Source: Sediminibacillus terrae
GTDB taxonomy: Bacteria > Bacillota > Bacilli > Bacillales > Amphibacillaceae
Reading direction: 5' to 3'
Length of the DNA stretch: 64,000 bases
Assembly (NCBI RefSeq): GCF_009602435.1
Contig: NZ_VZDQ01000002.1
Span: forward strand, 44,420-108,419
Shown: positions 54,425 through 64,000 of the stretch, one piece after another
Numbering within the stretch: position 1 is the first letter of the stretch
Layout of the letters: each line of letters begins with the position of its first letter
Notes under the pieces: generated by a model
Told to the model about the DNA's origin: nothing
What the model saw: only the letters and a program-made list of their open reading frames with translations
The model's database searches: none
Program-made: the position numbers and the translations under genes

Positions 54425-54599
54425 TCTTTTCCCCCATCCGATTTCCAGTAATACCTGTCGGTAAATGGGTCCTTTAATAGCGGGACATCCTGTCGGACAT
54501 CAATATTACAGTTACTGCCACTTGAAGCAAAATCAAAGTCATTGTACGGATGCACAATGACTTAGCTGAGCTCCAAACAGTTCCACATGAACAGGTTGT

Positions 54600-55727
54600 T
54601 TATTCGAGGAAATCCTTTAACCGTTTACTCCGGCTTGGATGGCGTAACTTGCGTAAAGCTTTTGCTTCGATTTGTCTGATTCGTTCTCTGGTTACACCAA
54701 ACACTTTCCCTACTTCTTCAAGTGTTCTGGTTCGGCCATCGTCCAAACCGAAACGGAGTCGCAGAACGTTTTCCTCGCGATCAGTCAACGTATCCAGTAC
54801 ATCTTCCAACTGTTCCTTCAACAATTCATATGCTGCATGATCAGAAGGAGAAGTGGCTTCCTGGTCCTCGATAAAGTCGCCTAAATGAGAATCGTCTTCT
54901 TCACCAATTGGTGTTTCAAGAGACACTGGTTCCTGAGCAATTTTTAAAATTTCCCTTACTTTATCAGGGGTTAACTCCATTTCTTTCGCGATTTCTTCTG
55001 GTATAGGTTCTCTGCCCAGATCTTGCAAAAGCTGACGCTGTACACGGATCAATTTGTTGATGGTTTCCACCATGTGCACAGGTATCCGGATTGTTCTCGC
55101 CTGGTCGGCTATCGCCCGTGTTATTGCCTGGCGAATCCACCAAGTGGCATAGGTGCTGAATTTATACCCTTTTCGATAATCAAACTTTTCTACAGCTTTG
55201 ATCAAACCCATGTTGCCTTCCTGAATCAAATCAAGGAAAAGCATTCCACGACCGACATAACGCTTTGCAATACTTACGACAAGTCGGAGGTTTGCTTCAG
55301 CCAGTCTTCTTTTGGCCTCTTCTTCGCCTTCTTCAATCCGCTTTGCCAGGTTTATTTCTTCTGAGGCAGAAAGTAAATCGACTCTTCCGATTTCTTTCAA
55401 ATACATCCTGACCGGATCATTGATCTTAATGCCCAGCGGTACACTCAAATCGTTTAAGTCGAATTCCTCTTCTTTTGATAGCTGCTGCATGCTCGGATCT
55501 TCTTCCGAATCACCGATCACTTCTACCCCTTGCTCATTCAGGTACTCATAAAACTCGTCCATCTGCTCTGATTCCAACTCAAAGTTGGACAAACGCTCTG
55601 CTACTTCTTCATATGCTAGTACCCCGCGCTTTTTTCCCAGCTCAAGCAACTGGTCCTTCGCTTGCTCCAGGGTGAGCTCATTTTCATTTTCATTTTCTTT
55701 AGAACGTGATGGCTTGTTATCTGCCAT
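54600..55727 (-). CDS. sigA: Primary RNA polymerase sigma factor SigA
   Basis: 375 residues: region 1.1 (1-80), region 1.2 ([18 protein letters not shown]), region 2 ([36 protein letters not shown], which recognises the -10), region 3 and region 4.2 ([20 protein letters not shown], which reads the -35). It directs housekeeping transcription. It follows dnaG after 31 bases, forming the macromolecular synthesis operon core. Confidence 0.96.
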   Translation of the reverse strand: MADNKPSRSKENENENELTLEQAKDQLLELGKKRGVLAYEEVAERLSNFELESEQMDEFYEYLNEQGVEVIGDSEEDPSMQQLSKEEEFDLNDLSVPLGIKINDPVRMYLKEIGRVDLLSASEEINLAKRIEEGEEEAKRRLAEANLRLVVSIAKRYVGRGMLFLDLIQEGNMGLIKAVEKFDYRKGYKFSTYATWWIRQAITRAIADQARTIRIPVHMVETINKLIRVQRQLLQDLGREPIPEEIAKEMELTPDKVREILKIAQEPVSLETPIGEEDDSHLGDFIEDQEATSPSDHAAYELLKEQLEDVLDTLTDREENVLRLRFGLDDGRTRTLEEVGKVFGVTRERIRQIEAKALRKLRHPSRSKRLKDFLE

Positions 55728-55758
55728 GAGTCCCCCTCCTTCCAGACTTACTTCTATA

Positions 55759-57582
55759 TCAATGAATTGAATTTTTCAATTGCTTTCTGATCTCAAGAAT
55801 CTGCATGGCTATCTGGGCTGCCTTTACAGGATCATTTTGTTTTTCTGCCAGTTTTTGCTCCGCTTTCAGAGATTTAATGGCTGCTTCATCACTGTGTTCT
55901 ACACGGATGAGACGTATATAATCATTTATCTCTCTATCACTGATATCCTGGTGGATAGGCATCATTGCAATTTGGACAACCAAACTTTGGATGGACGGGT
56001 CTGGCAGTCTTTCTACAAACATACTGACATCTGCCCCGTTCCCTTCTTCATAATAAGCATATAAATAAGTAACAATGATTTGGTGCTGCTCTACATTAAA
56101 CGAACCACCTAATTCTTCCTTCACTTTTTCAGCAATCGTTCGATCGTTTAACATGTAAGCAATTAACTGTTTCTCCGCATTATGGTAAGCGGGGAGCAAT
56201 TTCTTTTGACTAAACGGGGCTTTCGCCATACTAGTATTGCTCTTTTGCACCATCTTATCCTGCCCGGCACCTATCTTTTGCCTTCTAGCCGTTACCTCTT
56301 GAGATAAAGTTTCCATAGATAATTCAAATTCATTTGCTAATTCTTTCAAATAATGCTCCCGTTCCACCGGCCTGTCTATCAATGCGACTTCATCAAGTAC
56401 ACTTTCAACATATTGTATGCGATCTCCTTCCAGATTTAGATTATAATCTTTTTTGAAGTATCGCATCAGGAAGGACATGTATGTGTCGCTTACGTCGATT
56501 ACCTCTTTCCGAAAGCGTTCCGCACCGTTTTGCTGGATGAATTCGTCCGGATCCATTCCGTTTGGCATACTGGCAATCTTCACTGTACATCCTGCCTTTT
56601 TCAGAATCTTGGCGGCTTTGTAAGAAGCCTGTACGCCCGCATCATCTGCATCATAGCAAATAACCACTGTATCCACATAGCGGCGCAGCAGTTTGGCTTG
56701 TGCTTCTGTAATGGCTGTTCCCAGGGTGGCTACGCCATTTGTGACCCCAGCTGCAAAAGCCGATATCACATCCGCATACCCTTCAAAAAGTACCGCTTCT
56801 TCCTGTTTACGGATGTTACTTCTGGCTAAATCAAAATTATATAAAAGTCTTCCTTTATGAAATAGTTCCGATTCCGGGCTGTTCAGGTATTTTGGCTCCT
56901 GATTGTTTATCGATCTGCCTCCAAATCCGACCGTTTTCCCTAGATGATTGCGGATAGGGAAAACAACCCTTCCTCTAAACCTGTCGGATACTTCCTGCTG
57001 GTCATTCATCGAAAGCAGCCCCGCCTTAACCATGGCCTGGGGATGAAACCCTTTCTTCTCCAGAAACTGAACAATGAACTCCCTGGAATTCGGGGAAAAG
57101 CCCAACTGGAAAGCATCAATAACCTCGTCAGTGAAGCCTCTGTCGATTAAATACTGATAGCCTTCCTTCCCTTCTTTCGTGTGACGGAGCAAATGGTGAT
57201 AAAGTTTCGTCAGCCATTCATACGCACTGAGAACATCCTGGCTCTCTTGACTTACTTGCTGGTTTTGGCTGGCAGGCTGATAGCTTTCCGGCAAAGTATG
57301 CCCACTTTTTTCAGCCAAATGCTTTAAAGCCTCAAAAAAACTGAAGCCTTCCATCTCCATTACAAACGTAACAACATTCCCGCCTTTATGGCAGCCGAAG
57401 CAATGAAATATCTGTTTGTCCTGTGTCACGGAGAAAGATGGAGTCTTTTCCCCGTGAAATGGGCACAATCCAAAGTAATTTCTGCCCTGCTTTTTCAATT
57501 GGACATATTCTCCCACGACATCCACGATATCATTGGACTTTCTGATTTCTTCTATCGTTTCTTCAGGGATTTGACCATTCAT
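55759..57582 (-). CDS. dnaG: DNA primase DnaG
   Basis: Makes RNA primers at the replication fork. 607 residues: N-terminal zinc finger ([15 protein letters not shown] and [10 protein letters not shown]), TOPRIM catalytic part ([10 protein letters not shown] near 263 and [11 protein letters not shown] near 315) and a C-terminal helicase-interaction domain with [15 protein letters not shown] near 500. ATG 57582 is chosen ([13 protein letters not shown]); ATG 57594 in frame adds four residues. Upstream yqxD, present in B. subtilis, is missing here. Confidence 0.95.
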   Translation of the reverse strand: MNGQIPEETIEEIRKSNDIVDVVGEYVQLKKQGRNYFGLCPFHGEKTPSFSVTQDKQIFHCFGCHKGGNVVTFVMEMEGFSFFEALKHLAEKSGHTLPESYQPASQNQQVSQESQDVLSAYEWLTKLYHHLLRHTKEGKEGYQYLIDRGFTDEVIDAFQLGFSPNSREFIVQFLEKKGFHPQAMVKAGLLSMNDQQEVSDRFRGRVVFPIRNHLGKTVGFGGRSINNQEPKYLNSPESELFHKGRLLYNFDLARSNIRKQEEAVLFEGYADVISAFAAGVTNGVATLGTAITEAQAKLLRRYVDTVVICYDADDAGVQASYKAAKILKKAGCTVKIASMPNGMDPDEFIQQNGAERFRKEVIDVSDTYMSFLMRYFKKDYNLNLEGDRIQYVESVLDEVALIDRPVEREHYLKELANEFELSMETLSQEVTARRQKIGAGQDKMVQKSNTSMAKAPFSQKKLLPAYHNAEKQLIAYMLNDRTIAEKVKEELGGSFNVEQHQIIVTYLYAYYEEGNGADVSMFVERLPDPSIQSLVVQIAMMPIHQDISDREINDYIRLIRVEHSDEAAIKSLKAEQKLAEKQNDPVKAAQIAMQILEIRKQLKNSIH

Positions 57583-58259
57583 TAGAATCACCATGCTCTA
57601 CGTTTATTCTATAAAGACTAAGAAAACCCTGCAAAATTCGACAATCTTTTTTAAAAAAATAACTGATTTCACTTTCTATCATTAAAATAAAAATCTTCCA
57701 CCAACAAAACACATTCCTGATCCTGCCCTCACAGTTTAATGTAACCTTTGAAGAAAAGGGTCAAACCAGTACCTGCTTCTCCATACATATTCTCATCAGA
57801 TAAAATAAAAAAAGAAAAGATAAATGTAATGCTTCTTCTAATTCGACATAAAAAAGAAAACAGCTAGTTTTTTATTCTACATGTATCCGAATAATCCTTC
57901 CTTTTTCCTATGTTTTTATTTTTCAGAATTTAGCATCCCCAATTTGGAATACTGTCCAATAGAGAAAGACATTATAGAAACATTTTTTCACAAAAAATAA
58001 TTATAATACAGAAAAAAAGAAAATGCTAATATTTTTTCTTATAACGTTGCGCTTAAAGAACCGTTGCACCCCGTGATTGTATTCTGCAAGGCAACTCTCT
58101 CGTTGATCATTCCCTTTCTCCTGCACAAAACGGTGAGTGGGATGGAAGGCGAAGCAAGTGAAACTCCTTCTTCTTATTATAGCTGTTTGGAAGGAGATGC
58201 ATACGACAGCCTTCCTGCTTTGACACCTGGCCATGGTTGTACAAACACGTGGTTAACAG
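57583..58259. other. Long AT-rich gap between dnaG and yqfL
   Basis: 677 bases without a supportable gene. The first 430 are very AT-rich and should hold the dnaG-sigA promoters. Short frames at 58001-58234 (minus) and 58064-58306 (plus) have no ribosome site or family pattern. It stands where B. subtilis has yqxD. Confidence 0.5.
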
Positions 58260-59087
58260 TCAGGGTTTGCCATTCAACAACAATTGCTTTCTTATATTCA
58301 GAATAACGTTTGCAGTTTCCTCCACTGCCTTATTCGAAACATTGATCACATGACACCCGATTCTTTCCACCACTTTTTCAAAATGATCAAGCTCTTGCAA
58401 AATCCGTTCCCGGTTAGCATAGCTGGCTTGGTCTCCCAACCCCAGGGCCTTCAGCCGTTCCTTCCGGATATCGTTCAGTTTTTCAGGGCTGATTTTCAAA
58501 CCAATACACCGATTGGGATCCACTTGAAATAACTCTTCCGGAGGATTCACCTCTGGTACTATAGGGACATTGGCAACCTTGAGGCGTTTGTGGGCAAGAT
58601 ATTGCGAAAGCGGTGTTTTGGAGGTCCGGGAAACGCCGATCAATACAATATCCGCTTTCGATATCCCCCTCGGATCTCTTCCATCATCATACCGCACCGC
58701 AAATTCTATCGCTTCTACCCGCTTGAAATAATCTTCGTCCAATTTATGAACCAATCCGGGTTCGAGCCTCGGTTTTTTTTGATAAACCTTTTCCATGGCG
58801 TCCATAAGCGGTCCCATGATATCAATGCATTCAATCTTTCTTTTAACGGATTCCTCCAGCAGATGTCTGCGAAACGTAGGATTCACCAGGGTGAAACCGA
58901 TTATCGCCCCTTTTTCCTCCGCTTGGTTGATGGTTTCATCCAGTATCTCCAGATTTTCAACATAAGGTACTCGGTGTAGAAGATATTCTCCGCTGTTATC
59001 AAACTGGCTCAGAGCAGCTTTCACCACTAATTCTGCTGTCTCTCCCACCGAGTCAGAAACTATATACACAATAGGTTTGCCCATCAT
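58260..59087 (-). CDS. yqfL: Bifunctional kinase/pyrophosphorylase (DUF299), PPDK/PpsA regulator YqfL
   Basis: 275 residues with the DUF299 hallmarks: [10 protein letters not shown] near 9, [18 protein letters not shown] near 117 and the P-loop-like [15 protein letters not shown] near 150. Family members phosphorylate and dephosphorylate a threonine of pyruvate phosphate dikinase or PEP synthase. In B. subtilis YqfL modulates CcpN. It directly follows ccpN (stop of ccpN at 59088), so both belong to one unit controlling gluconeogenesis. Confidence 0.92.
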   Translation of the reverse strand: MMGKPIVYIVSDSVGETAELVVKAALSQFDNSGEYLLHRVPYVENLEILDETINQAEEKGAIIGFTLVNPTFRRHLLEESVKRKIECIDIMGPLMDAMEKVYQKKPRLEPGLVHKLDEDYFKRVEAIEFAVRYDDGRDPRGISKADIVLIGVSRTSKTPLSQYLAHKRLKVANVPIVPEVNPPEELFQVDPNRCIGLKISPEKLNDIRKERLKALGLGDQASYANRERILQELDHFEKVVERIGCHVINVSNKAVEETANVILNIRKQLLLNGKP

Positions 59088-59726
59088 TTAACCTCCCTGC
59101 AAGTTATCATTCCCGGTGAATTCCACTAATGCTTTGGTCATATTTGTTTTGGTTATGCGGCCGATGACCTGTAGGCCATTTTCTGTATCCTCTACCACAG
59201 GAAGACCATCGATTTGTTTGCTGATCAATTGTTTTGCTGCGTTGATCAGATAATCGTTTTTTCGGCAAATCGTAACATTCGGCATTCTCGTCATGATGAT
59301 ATTAACCGGAAGACTGGCTAAATCCTGATTGCCCAGACTAGCCCTGAGCAAGTCTTTTCGAGAAACGACCCCTGTTAAAAGCGAAGCATCGTCCACCACG
59401 AATAACGTTCCAACATCTTCCAGGAACATTTTGCTGATGGCATCATAAACCGAGTCATTTTCTTTAATCACGATCGGTATCGATTGAAAATCCCGCACCT
59501 TCACTTTTTTCAGTTTTTCAGAAAGCAATTCAAAACCGGTTTTCCCCGTGAAAAAATAACCTACTCTCGGACGGGCATCCAAGAAGCCGGACATGGTGAG
59601 GACAGATAAGTCTGGTCGGAGCGTAGCTCTTGTCAATTGGAGTTTTTCCGCTATATTCTCCCCGGTAATCGGACCATGTTTTTTTACAATCTCAATAATC
59701 TGCTGCTGACGATCGGAAAGTTCCAT
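59088..59726 (-). CDS. ccpN: Transcriptional repressor of gluconeogenic genes CcpN
   Basis: 212 residues: N-terminal winged helix-turn-helix (RQQQIIEIVKKHGPITGENI ... LTRATLRPDLSVL), then two CBS domains (about 80-205: DAISKMFLEDVGTLFVVDD and NAAKQLISKQIDGLPVVED) that bind nucleotides. Represses gapB and pckA in the presence of glycolytic carbon. It lies between glyS and yqfL. GGTGAAAGGATGG is close to the ATG. Confidence 0.92.
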   Translation of the reverse strand: MELSDRQQQIIEIVKKHGPITGENIAEKLQLTRATLRPDLSVLTMSGFLDARPRVGYFFTGKTGFELLSEKLKKVKVRDFQSIPIVIKENDSVYDAISKMFLEDVGTLFVVDDASLLTGVVSRKDLLRASLGNQDLASLPVNIIMTRMPNVTICRKNDYLINAAKQLISKQIDGLPVVEDTENGLQVIGRITKTNMTKALVEFTGNDNLQGG

Positions 59727-59804
59727 CCTTTCACCACCTTCTCGGCATGAAGCACATTTTTTCTCTCATTATAGACAGGTACAACATATATAAACGGGAA
59801 TATG

Positions 59805-61892
59805 TCAGAATTGCTGTTTCCACTGCACTTTTGACAGGTCGGCATATTGATAAACCATGGAAGCAATTTTATTCAATAATGCAAGCCGGTTATTTTTTAC
59901 GTGCTCATCTTCCGCCATAACCATCGTATGATCAAAAAATGCGTGAATAGGATCTGCCAATTCAGCCAAAACATTTATAGCTTGACTTGCTTTTTGTCGA
60001 TTCAAAGCTTGTTGAAATTCCGGCACCACCCGTTCTACTGCAGCATTCAATTCGGTTTCTGTTTCATTTTCGAACAATTCTTTTTTGACCTCTTCCGTCT
60101 TAGCCTTGCCGGCTAAATTCAACACACGCCCCAGTCCTTCTTGAACTGGTTTGAAGGCTTCATCCTGTCTTTTATCGGTCAAAACAAGAGCTTTATCGAA
60201 AGTGAATTGAAAGATTCCGATGCCTGCATGAAGGACTGCTTCGATGACATCCTGGTCAATTCCTGCTTCTTTCAAAATATAACCCGCACGGTGGGCAAAG
60301 AACTCGGACACATTTTCCATTGTCTCTTGTTTATCCCGAGTTGGAATACCCTTTGTTTCAAATTGCTGATAAGCTTGTTCAAGCAACTGTTCCAGTTTCA
60401 CTTCCCACTTTTGAGCTTTCAAGATTTGCAAAACTCCGATAGCCTGCCGTCTGAGCCCATAAGGATCCTGGGAACCGCTGGGAATGATGCCTACAGAAAT
60501 GCAGCCGATAATGGTATCCAATTTATCAGCAACACTTACAAGAGCACCTTCTGGCGACTGAGGGAGAGTGTCTCCTGCATGCCGTGGCATATAATGTTCA
60601 TTGATAGCCTGAGCTGTTCGTTCATTTTCACCGAACAGACGGGCGTATTTCTCCCCCATAATCCCCTGAAGTTCTGTGAACTCATTGACCATATTGGTCA
60701 CCAAATCAAACTTGGAGATTTCTGCTGCCCGAACTGCGTGGTTCCGTACAGCTGTGTCCATATCGAGCAACTCAGCGATTTTACTTGTTAGTTGAGCTAC
60801 ACGTTCCACCTTTTCTGCAATAGTTCCGAGCTTTTCCTGAAACACCATCTTTTCCAGTTTCTTCACATTGTTGGCTATGGATTGTTTCTTATCTTCTTCA
60901 AAAAAGAATCTTGCATCGGAAAGTCTGGCCCTTAACACTTTTTCGTTTCCCCGAGCAACCGTTTCTATAAAATCGCTATTACCGTTTCTTACAGCGACAA
61001 AGTTCGGCAGCAACTCTCCTTCACTATCCCGCACTGGGAAATATCGCTGATGTTCTTTCATGGAAGTAATCAGAGCCTCTTCGGGAACGGCCAGGAACTC
61101 TTCATCAAAGGAACCGGAAAAAACGGTAGGATACTCAACCAAATGCTTTACTTCGTCCAGCAAATCGGCATCCACTGTAACCTGCCAGTTTTTGTTTTCC
61201 TGTAATTGTTCAATTTCACTTCTGATCTTCTTTTCTCTTTCAGAAGGATCCACGATTACATACTGCTCTTTTAGCTTATTTCGATAGTCACCAGCAGATG
61301 ATAATTCAATGGATTTACCAAGAAATCGATGTCCGAATGTCGCATTTGATGCGGTAACACCAGCAATCTCCAACGGGATGACTTCACTGCCGAACAAAGC
61401 AGTGATCCAGCGGATGGGTCTCACGTAACGTAGGTTCAAATCACTCCAGCGCATATTTTTGGGGAAGTTTACCTTTAACACGACATCTTTGAATCCCTGC
61501 AATAAATCGAAGGTCTTGCTGCCCTCTATAAACTTACTCACAAAAATGTATTCTGTCCCATTTACTTCTTTGGTATAGATGTCTTTCACCGTTTTTCCTT
61601 GACCTCGTGAGAAACCAACAGCTGCTTTTGTCCACTCGCCATTTTCGTCTAGTGCAATGCTTTTCGCCGGACCTTTTGCTTCTTCCTCGATATCTGGCTG
61701 TTTTTCAGCTGCGTCCTTGATTAGAACAGCGAGCCGCCGCGGTGTTACATATGCTTCGACACCTTGATAAGGTACCCGCAATTCATCCAGCCAGGCGGTG
61801 GTTTTTTCCAGTAATTGTCTCTGTGCATCATCAAGAAAACGGGCCGGCATTTCTTCAAGGCCTATTTCGAATAAAATATTAGTTGTTGTCAT
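59805..61892 (-). CDS. glyS: Glycyl-tRNA synthetase beta subunit
   Basis: 695 residues, the beta chain of the bacterial alpha2beta2 enzyme. It starts [21 protein letters not shown] and has [12 protein letters not shown] near 50, [10 protein letters not shown] near 110 and a C-terminal anticodon-binding domain (DALRER-type end [27 protein letters not shown]). It binds tRNA-Gly and supports the catalytic alpha chain. It overlaps glyQ by 14 bases. The GTG/ATG choice is clear at 61892. Confidence 0.95.
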   Translation of the reverse strand: MTTTNILFEIGLEEMPARFLDDAQRQLLEKTTAWLDELRVPYQGVEAYVTPRRLAVLIKDAAEKQPDIEEEAKGPAKSIALDENGEWTKAAVGFSRGQGKTVKDIYTKEVNGTEYIFVSKFIEGSKTFDLLQGFKDVVLKVNFPKNMRWSDLNLRYVRPIRWITALFGSEVIPLEIAGVTASNATFGHRFLGKSIELSSAGDYRNKLKEQYVIVDPSEREKKIRSEIEQLQENKNWQVTVDADLLDEVKHLVEYPTVFSGSFDEEFLAVPEEALITSMKEHQRYFPVRDSEGELLPNFVAVRNGNSDFIETVARGNEKVLRARLSDARFFFEEDKKQSIANNVKKLEKMVFQEKLGTIAEKVERVAQLTSKIAELLDMDTAVRNHAVRAAEISKFDLVTNMVNEFTELQGIMGEKYARLFGENERTAQAINEHYMPRHAGDTLPQSPEGALVSVADKLDTIIGCISVGIIPSGSQDPYGLRRQAIGVLQILKAQKWEVKLEQLLEQAYQQFETKGIPTRDKQETMENVSEFFAHRAGYILKEAGIDQDVIEAVLHAGIGIFQFTFDKALVLTDKRQDEAFKPVQEGLGRVLNLAGKAKTEEVKKELFENETETELNAAVERVVPEFQQALNRQKASQAINVLAELADPIHAFFDHTMVMAEDEHVKNNRLALLNKIASMVYQYADLSKVQWKQQF

Positions 61893-62769
61893 TGTTTGCC
61901 GCCTCCTTCAACATAGGGAACCCAAGACGTTCACGCTCTTCTACATATATTTTGGCTATTTCCCGCGCTAAATTTCTTACCCTGGAAATATATCCGGTTC
62001 TTTCGGTTACGGAGATAACTCCTTTTGCATCCAGGAGATTGAATGTGTGAGAGCACTTCAATACATAGTCATAAGCCGGGAATACAAGGCCTTTCTCCAT
62101 TGTCCGCTTTGCTTCCTTCTCATAGGTCGAAAACAGATTGAACAGCATATCTGTATCGGATTCTTCGAAAGTATATTTGGAATGTTCATATTCAGGCTGT
62201 AGGAAGATGTCAGAAACCGTTACTCCATCCGTCCATTCTAAATCAAACACATTTTCTTTATCCTGGATATAGGAAGCAAGTCGTTCAATTCCATAAGTCA
62301 ATTCAACCGCTACCGGCTTTGCTTCGAGCCCGCCGATTTGTTGAAAATACGTGAATTGAGTGATTTCCATTCCATCCAACCACACTTCCCAACCAAGCCC
62401 GGCCGCACCGAGCGTAGGATTTTCCCAGTTATCTTCAACAAACCGGATATCATGCTGTAAAGGATCAATACCCAATGCCCGCAAAGAATCCAAATATAAC
62501 TCTTGTATGTTATCTGGTGAAGGCTTCATGATCACCTGAAATTGATGGTGTTGATACAAACGATTCGGATTCTGTCCATATCTTCCGTCAGCCGGCCGGC
62601 GGGACGGTTCTACATATGCAACATTCCAAGGTTCCGGGCCAAGGCTGCGCAACAATGTCATCGGTGACATTGTCCCAGCACCTTTCTCTACGTCATATGC
62701 TTGCATTAAAATACAGTTTTGATCTGACCAATGCTTTTGCAAAGTTAAGATCATTTGCTGAATATTCAT
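61879..62769 (-). CDS. glyQ: Glycyl-tRNA synthetase alpha subunit
   Basis: 296 residues, class II aminoacyl-tRNA synthetase core: [15 protein letters not shown] near 22, [23 protein letters not shown] near 62 (motif 2 region) and [19 protein letters not shown] near the end. Activates glycine and charges tRNA-Gly together with GlyS. ATG 62769 has GGAGG 9 bases upstream. The frame continues upstream to 63006, but that is the T-box leader and not coding. Confidence 0.96.
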   Translation of the reverse strand: MNIQQMILTLQKHWSDQNCILMQAYDVEKGAGTMSPMTLLRSLGPEPWNVAYVEPSRRPADGRYGQNPNRLYQHHQFQVIMKPSPDNIQELYLDSLRALGIDPLQHDIRFVEDNWENPTLGAAGLGWEVWLDGMEITQFTYFQQIGGLEAKPVAVELTYGIERLASYIQDKENVFDLEWTDGVTVSDIFLQPEYEHSKYTFEESDTDMLFNLFSTYEKEAKRTMEKGLVFPAYDYVLKCSHTFNLLDAKGVISVTERTGYISRVRNLAREIAKIYVEERERLGFPMLKEAANNDNN

Positions 62770-62828
62770 TTGCTCATTCCTCCGATTATGGTATTCAAAC
62801 TTAGAAGCGGGCTTTGCTGTAAAATCAC

Positions 62829-63030
62829 GACAAAAAACCGCCCCTACGCCAATCCAAGGCATAGGGACGGGATATCCGCGGTTCCACCCTACTTGCTTTC
62901 CGATTAACGGAAAGCCGCTTTCGCTTGATTGCTCTGGTGCGCCTTCCCCGGTTTTTTCTACTCCAGCTCTCACTATCCTGGATTCGCTTTTAGAAAAGAT
63001 GTCCAAGTACTACTCACCGTCAATGCAATA
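62829..63030 (-). ncRNA. Glycine T-box leader of glyQS
   Basis: Minus strand: stem I base GGTGAGTAGTACTTGGACA, bulge motif AGTGAGAG, a candidate GGC specifier near 62941-62943, the T-box core AAGTAGGGTGGAACCGCGG at 62896-62878 and the terminator CCGTCCCTATGCC ... GGCGTAGGGGCGG plus T-run (62872-62829). Uncharged tRNA-Gly would pair with the specifier and with the UGGA of the T-box to form the antiterminator. The specifier position is inferred, the rest is directly visible. Confidence 0.94.
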
Positions 63031-63083
63031 TGTAAATTTTGATTTAACCTTACTGAATTTTATCCTTTTTGTCAATCATAATG

Positions 63084-63827
63084 CTATTTCAAGAGATCCA
63101 GCTGGTTTAAAAATTTTTTTGACTTGATATGATATCCGCCATACCGTTCATAATACTCCTCCATCAATTTTTTCAACAGTTGTTTATTTTCCGGTTTTAT
63201 CGAAATATTTCCGATTCGTTCGATATCGATGGTGGAAAACATTGAAAAGATTCTCGACAGGTTTTCCGGCAAGGATACCGCATACTCATCGATATGACGA
63301 CAGCGAGGGCAAAGATAACCTCCCTCTGCGGTAGAGAATGCAAATGGTCCCTGAGGGTTCCCGCAATTGACACACTGTTGCAGTTCAGGAGCGTATCCTG
63401 CCCGCTGGTACATTTTGAGTTCATAAATGATCGTCAATATTTCCGCGTCTTTCCCTTCCGAAATCCAGGTCAGCGTTTGTTCCAGTTGTCGAAATAAAAA
63501 TGGATCATAGTTGTTTTTTTCCACCAACTTATCTGTCAGCTCTGACAGATAAGTCGCGTATGCCGTCTTTACAATATCTTCCCTGATTTCCCGAAAGGAA
63601 GAAAGCACTTCGCCTTGTTGCAGTGTACCCAGATTTCTCCCCGTCTGTATTAAGAATTGACCATGGATGAACGGCTGTGTGATGGCTGCCATCCTGCTTT
63701 TCGGTTTTTTTGCTCCCCTCGCGACTACACCGATTTTCCCGTGTGACGGCGTCAATATCGTCACAATCTTATGTGTCTCCCCATAATCTTGCGTCCGCAG
63801 GATTATGCCCTCTGTTTTCTCAAACAA
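63084..63827 (-). CDS. recO: DNA repair protein RecO
   Basis: 247 residues: N-terminal OB fold (EGIILRTQDYGETHKIVTIL), central helices with the zinc site CVNCGNPQGP ... YLCPRC near 150-178, and a basic C-terminus. RecO loads RecA on SSB-coated single-stranded DNA in the RecFOR pathway and anneals strands. The neighbour glyQS agrees with B. subtilis. The upstream side, where era normally lies, is occupied by an element end. Confidence 0.95.
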   Translation of the reverse strand: MFEKTEGIILRTQDYGETHKIVTILTPSHGKIGVVARGAKKPKSRMAAITQPFIHGQFLIQTGRNLGTLQQGEVLSSFREIREDIVKTAYATYLSELTDKLVEKNNYDPFLFRQLEQTLTWISEGKDAEILTIIYELKMYQRAGYAPELQQCVNCGNPQGPFAFSTAEGGYLCPRCRHIDEYAVSLPENLSRIFSMFSTIDIERIGNISIKPENKQLLKKLMEEYYERYGGYHIKSKKFLNQLDLLK

Positions 63828-63870
63828 ATCTATTCACCAATCCCTTTCAAAAAAGACGACACTTTTTATA

Positions 63871-64000
63871 CTAAATCAAAACCACCAGTGTGAACTGGTG
63901 GTTTGCTCTGCGGCTGAAAGCCTCTGTTACCGGCCTCGGCCTGAAAGGCCCACCGAAAGGGTTTCCCGCCTGCACCACATTCACTCACTAATTCTAAAGA
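63871..64000 (-). mobile_element. 3' end of an IS200/IS605-type tnpB (partial, at window edge)
   Basis: On the minus strand a frame ends at 63871 with a tail RPVTEAFSRRANHQFTLVV, which I recognise as a recurrent end of IS200/IS605 tnpB-linked sequence. The DNA is a GC-rich structured stretch finishing in the hairpin AAACCACCAG/CTGGTGGTTT, as at the right end of such elements where the guide RNA lies. The frame holds a stop (TGA) near 63985, so the copy may be broken. The rest is outside the window. Confidence 0.5.

Noticed and set aside
58001..58306. Opposed short frames before yqfL
   Set aside because: No Shine-Dalgarno, no recognisable pattern and overlap with each other; possible remnants but unsupported.
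62770..63006. In-frame N-terminal extension of glyQ
   Set aside because: It covers the T-box stem and terminator; the true ribosome site and start are at 62769.

Overview
The window is a stretch of low-GC Firmicute chromosome. Gene content and order point to a spore-forming Bacillaceae of the Oceanobacillus/Virgibacillus type. Many blocks can be matched, from general knowledge, to the Bacillus subtilis region running from gcvPB/yqhL through comG, glcK, pst, sodA, ispG and sigA to recO. tRNA genes, T-box, riboswitch, Shine-Dalgarno sequences and terminators are all of typical Bacillus form. There is no prophage, CRISPR array, rRNA operon or resistance island. Almost all of the window is core genome, and the accessory part is confined to small dispersed repeats and element remnants.

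Layout. 1-2247: class II (B12-dependent) ribonucleotide reductase, cut by the window edge, preceded by a tandem pair of NrdR boxes. 2500-7456: rhodanese YqhL, then the convergent glycine cleavage operon gcvT-gcvPA-gcvPB under a tandem glycine riboswitch. 7619-10082: SNF2 helicase yqhH and yqhG. 10356-15067: yqzE-aroK divergent from the competence pseudopilus operon comGA-GG. 15639-17084: tRNA-Gln, yqgY, yqgX and a 56-residue yqgW. 17886-22878: ltaS-type synthase, glcK, yqgQ and a spoVAF-like germination gene. 23071-28839: a lipoprotein-like orphan, rhomboid protease, yqgO, 5-formyl-THF cyclo-ligase, rpmG, a DUF6115-like gene and a YceG/MltG-like gene. 29526-34809: pstS-pstC-pstA-pstB-pstB-phoU with a four-repeat PHO box. 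35020-39332: PBP2-type transpeptidase, yqgE and sodA. 39889-40629: six tRNA genes plus a tRNA-Phe fragment. 40866-46738: Na/Pi cotransporter, nfeD, yqfZ, ispG, yqfX and a lytic transglycosylase. 46947-53793: yqfT, nfo, cshB, ispH, yqfO-trmK and cccA. 53897-57582: an orphan membrane protein, sigA and dnaG. 58260-63827: yqfL-ccpN, glyS-glyQ under a glycine T-box, and recO.

How the genes work together. Glycine is sensed twice: free glycine by the riboswitch that opens its breakdown operon, and uncharged tRNA-Gly by the T-box upstream of glycyl-tRNA synthetase. Phosphate supply is covered by the Pst system with its PHO box and by a separate Na/Pi symporter with a PhoU-like tail. Two isoprenoid genes (ispG, ispH) and the sigA-dnaG macromolecular synthesis pair lie in the second half. 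Between genes lie at least three families of dispersed repeats: an ISL3-like terminal-inverted-repeat element in four copies, a GC-rich palindromic repeat often nested in it, and an 80-180 bp repeat ending in ggagctagac. The right edge carries what looks like the 3' end of an IS200/IS605 tnpB.

I did not find a convincing previously undescribed multi-gene system. The most useful leads are the regulatory sites, the repeat families, the tRNA-Phe fragment and the few unrecognised membrane or exported proteins. All calls rest on reading the sequence; no database search was run.
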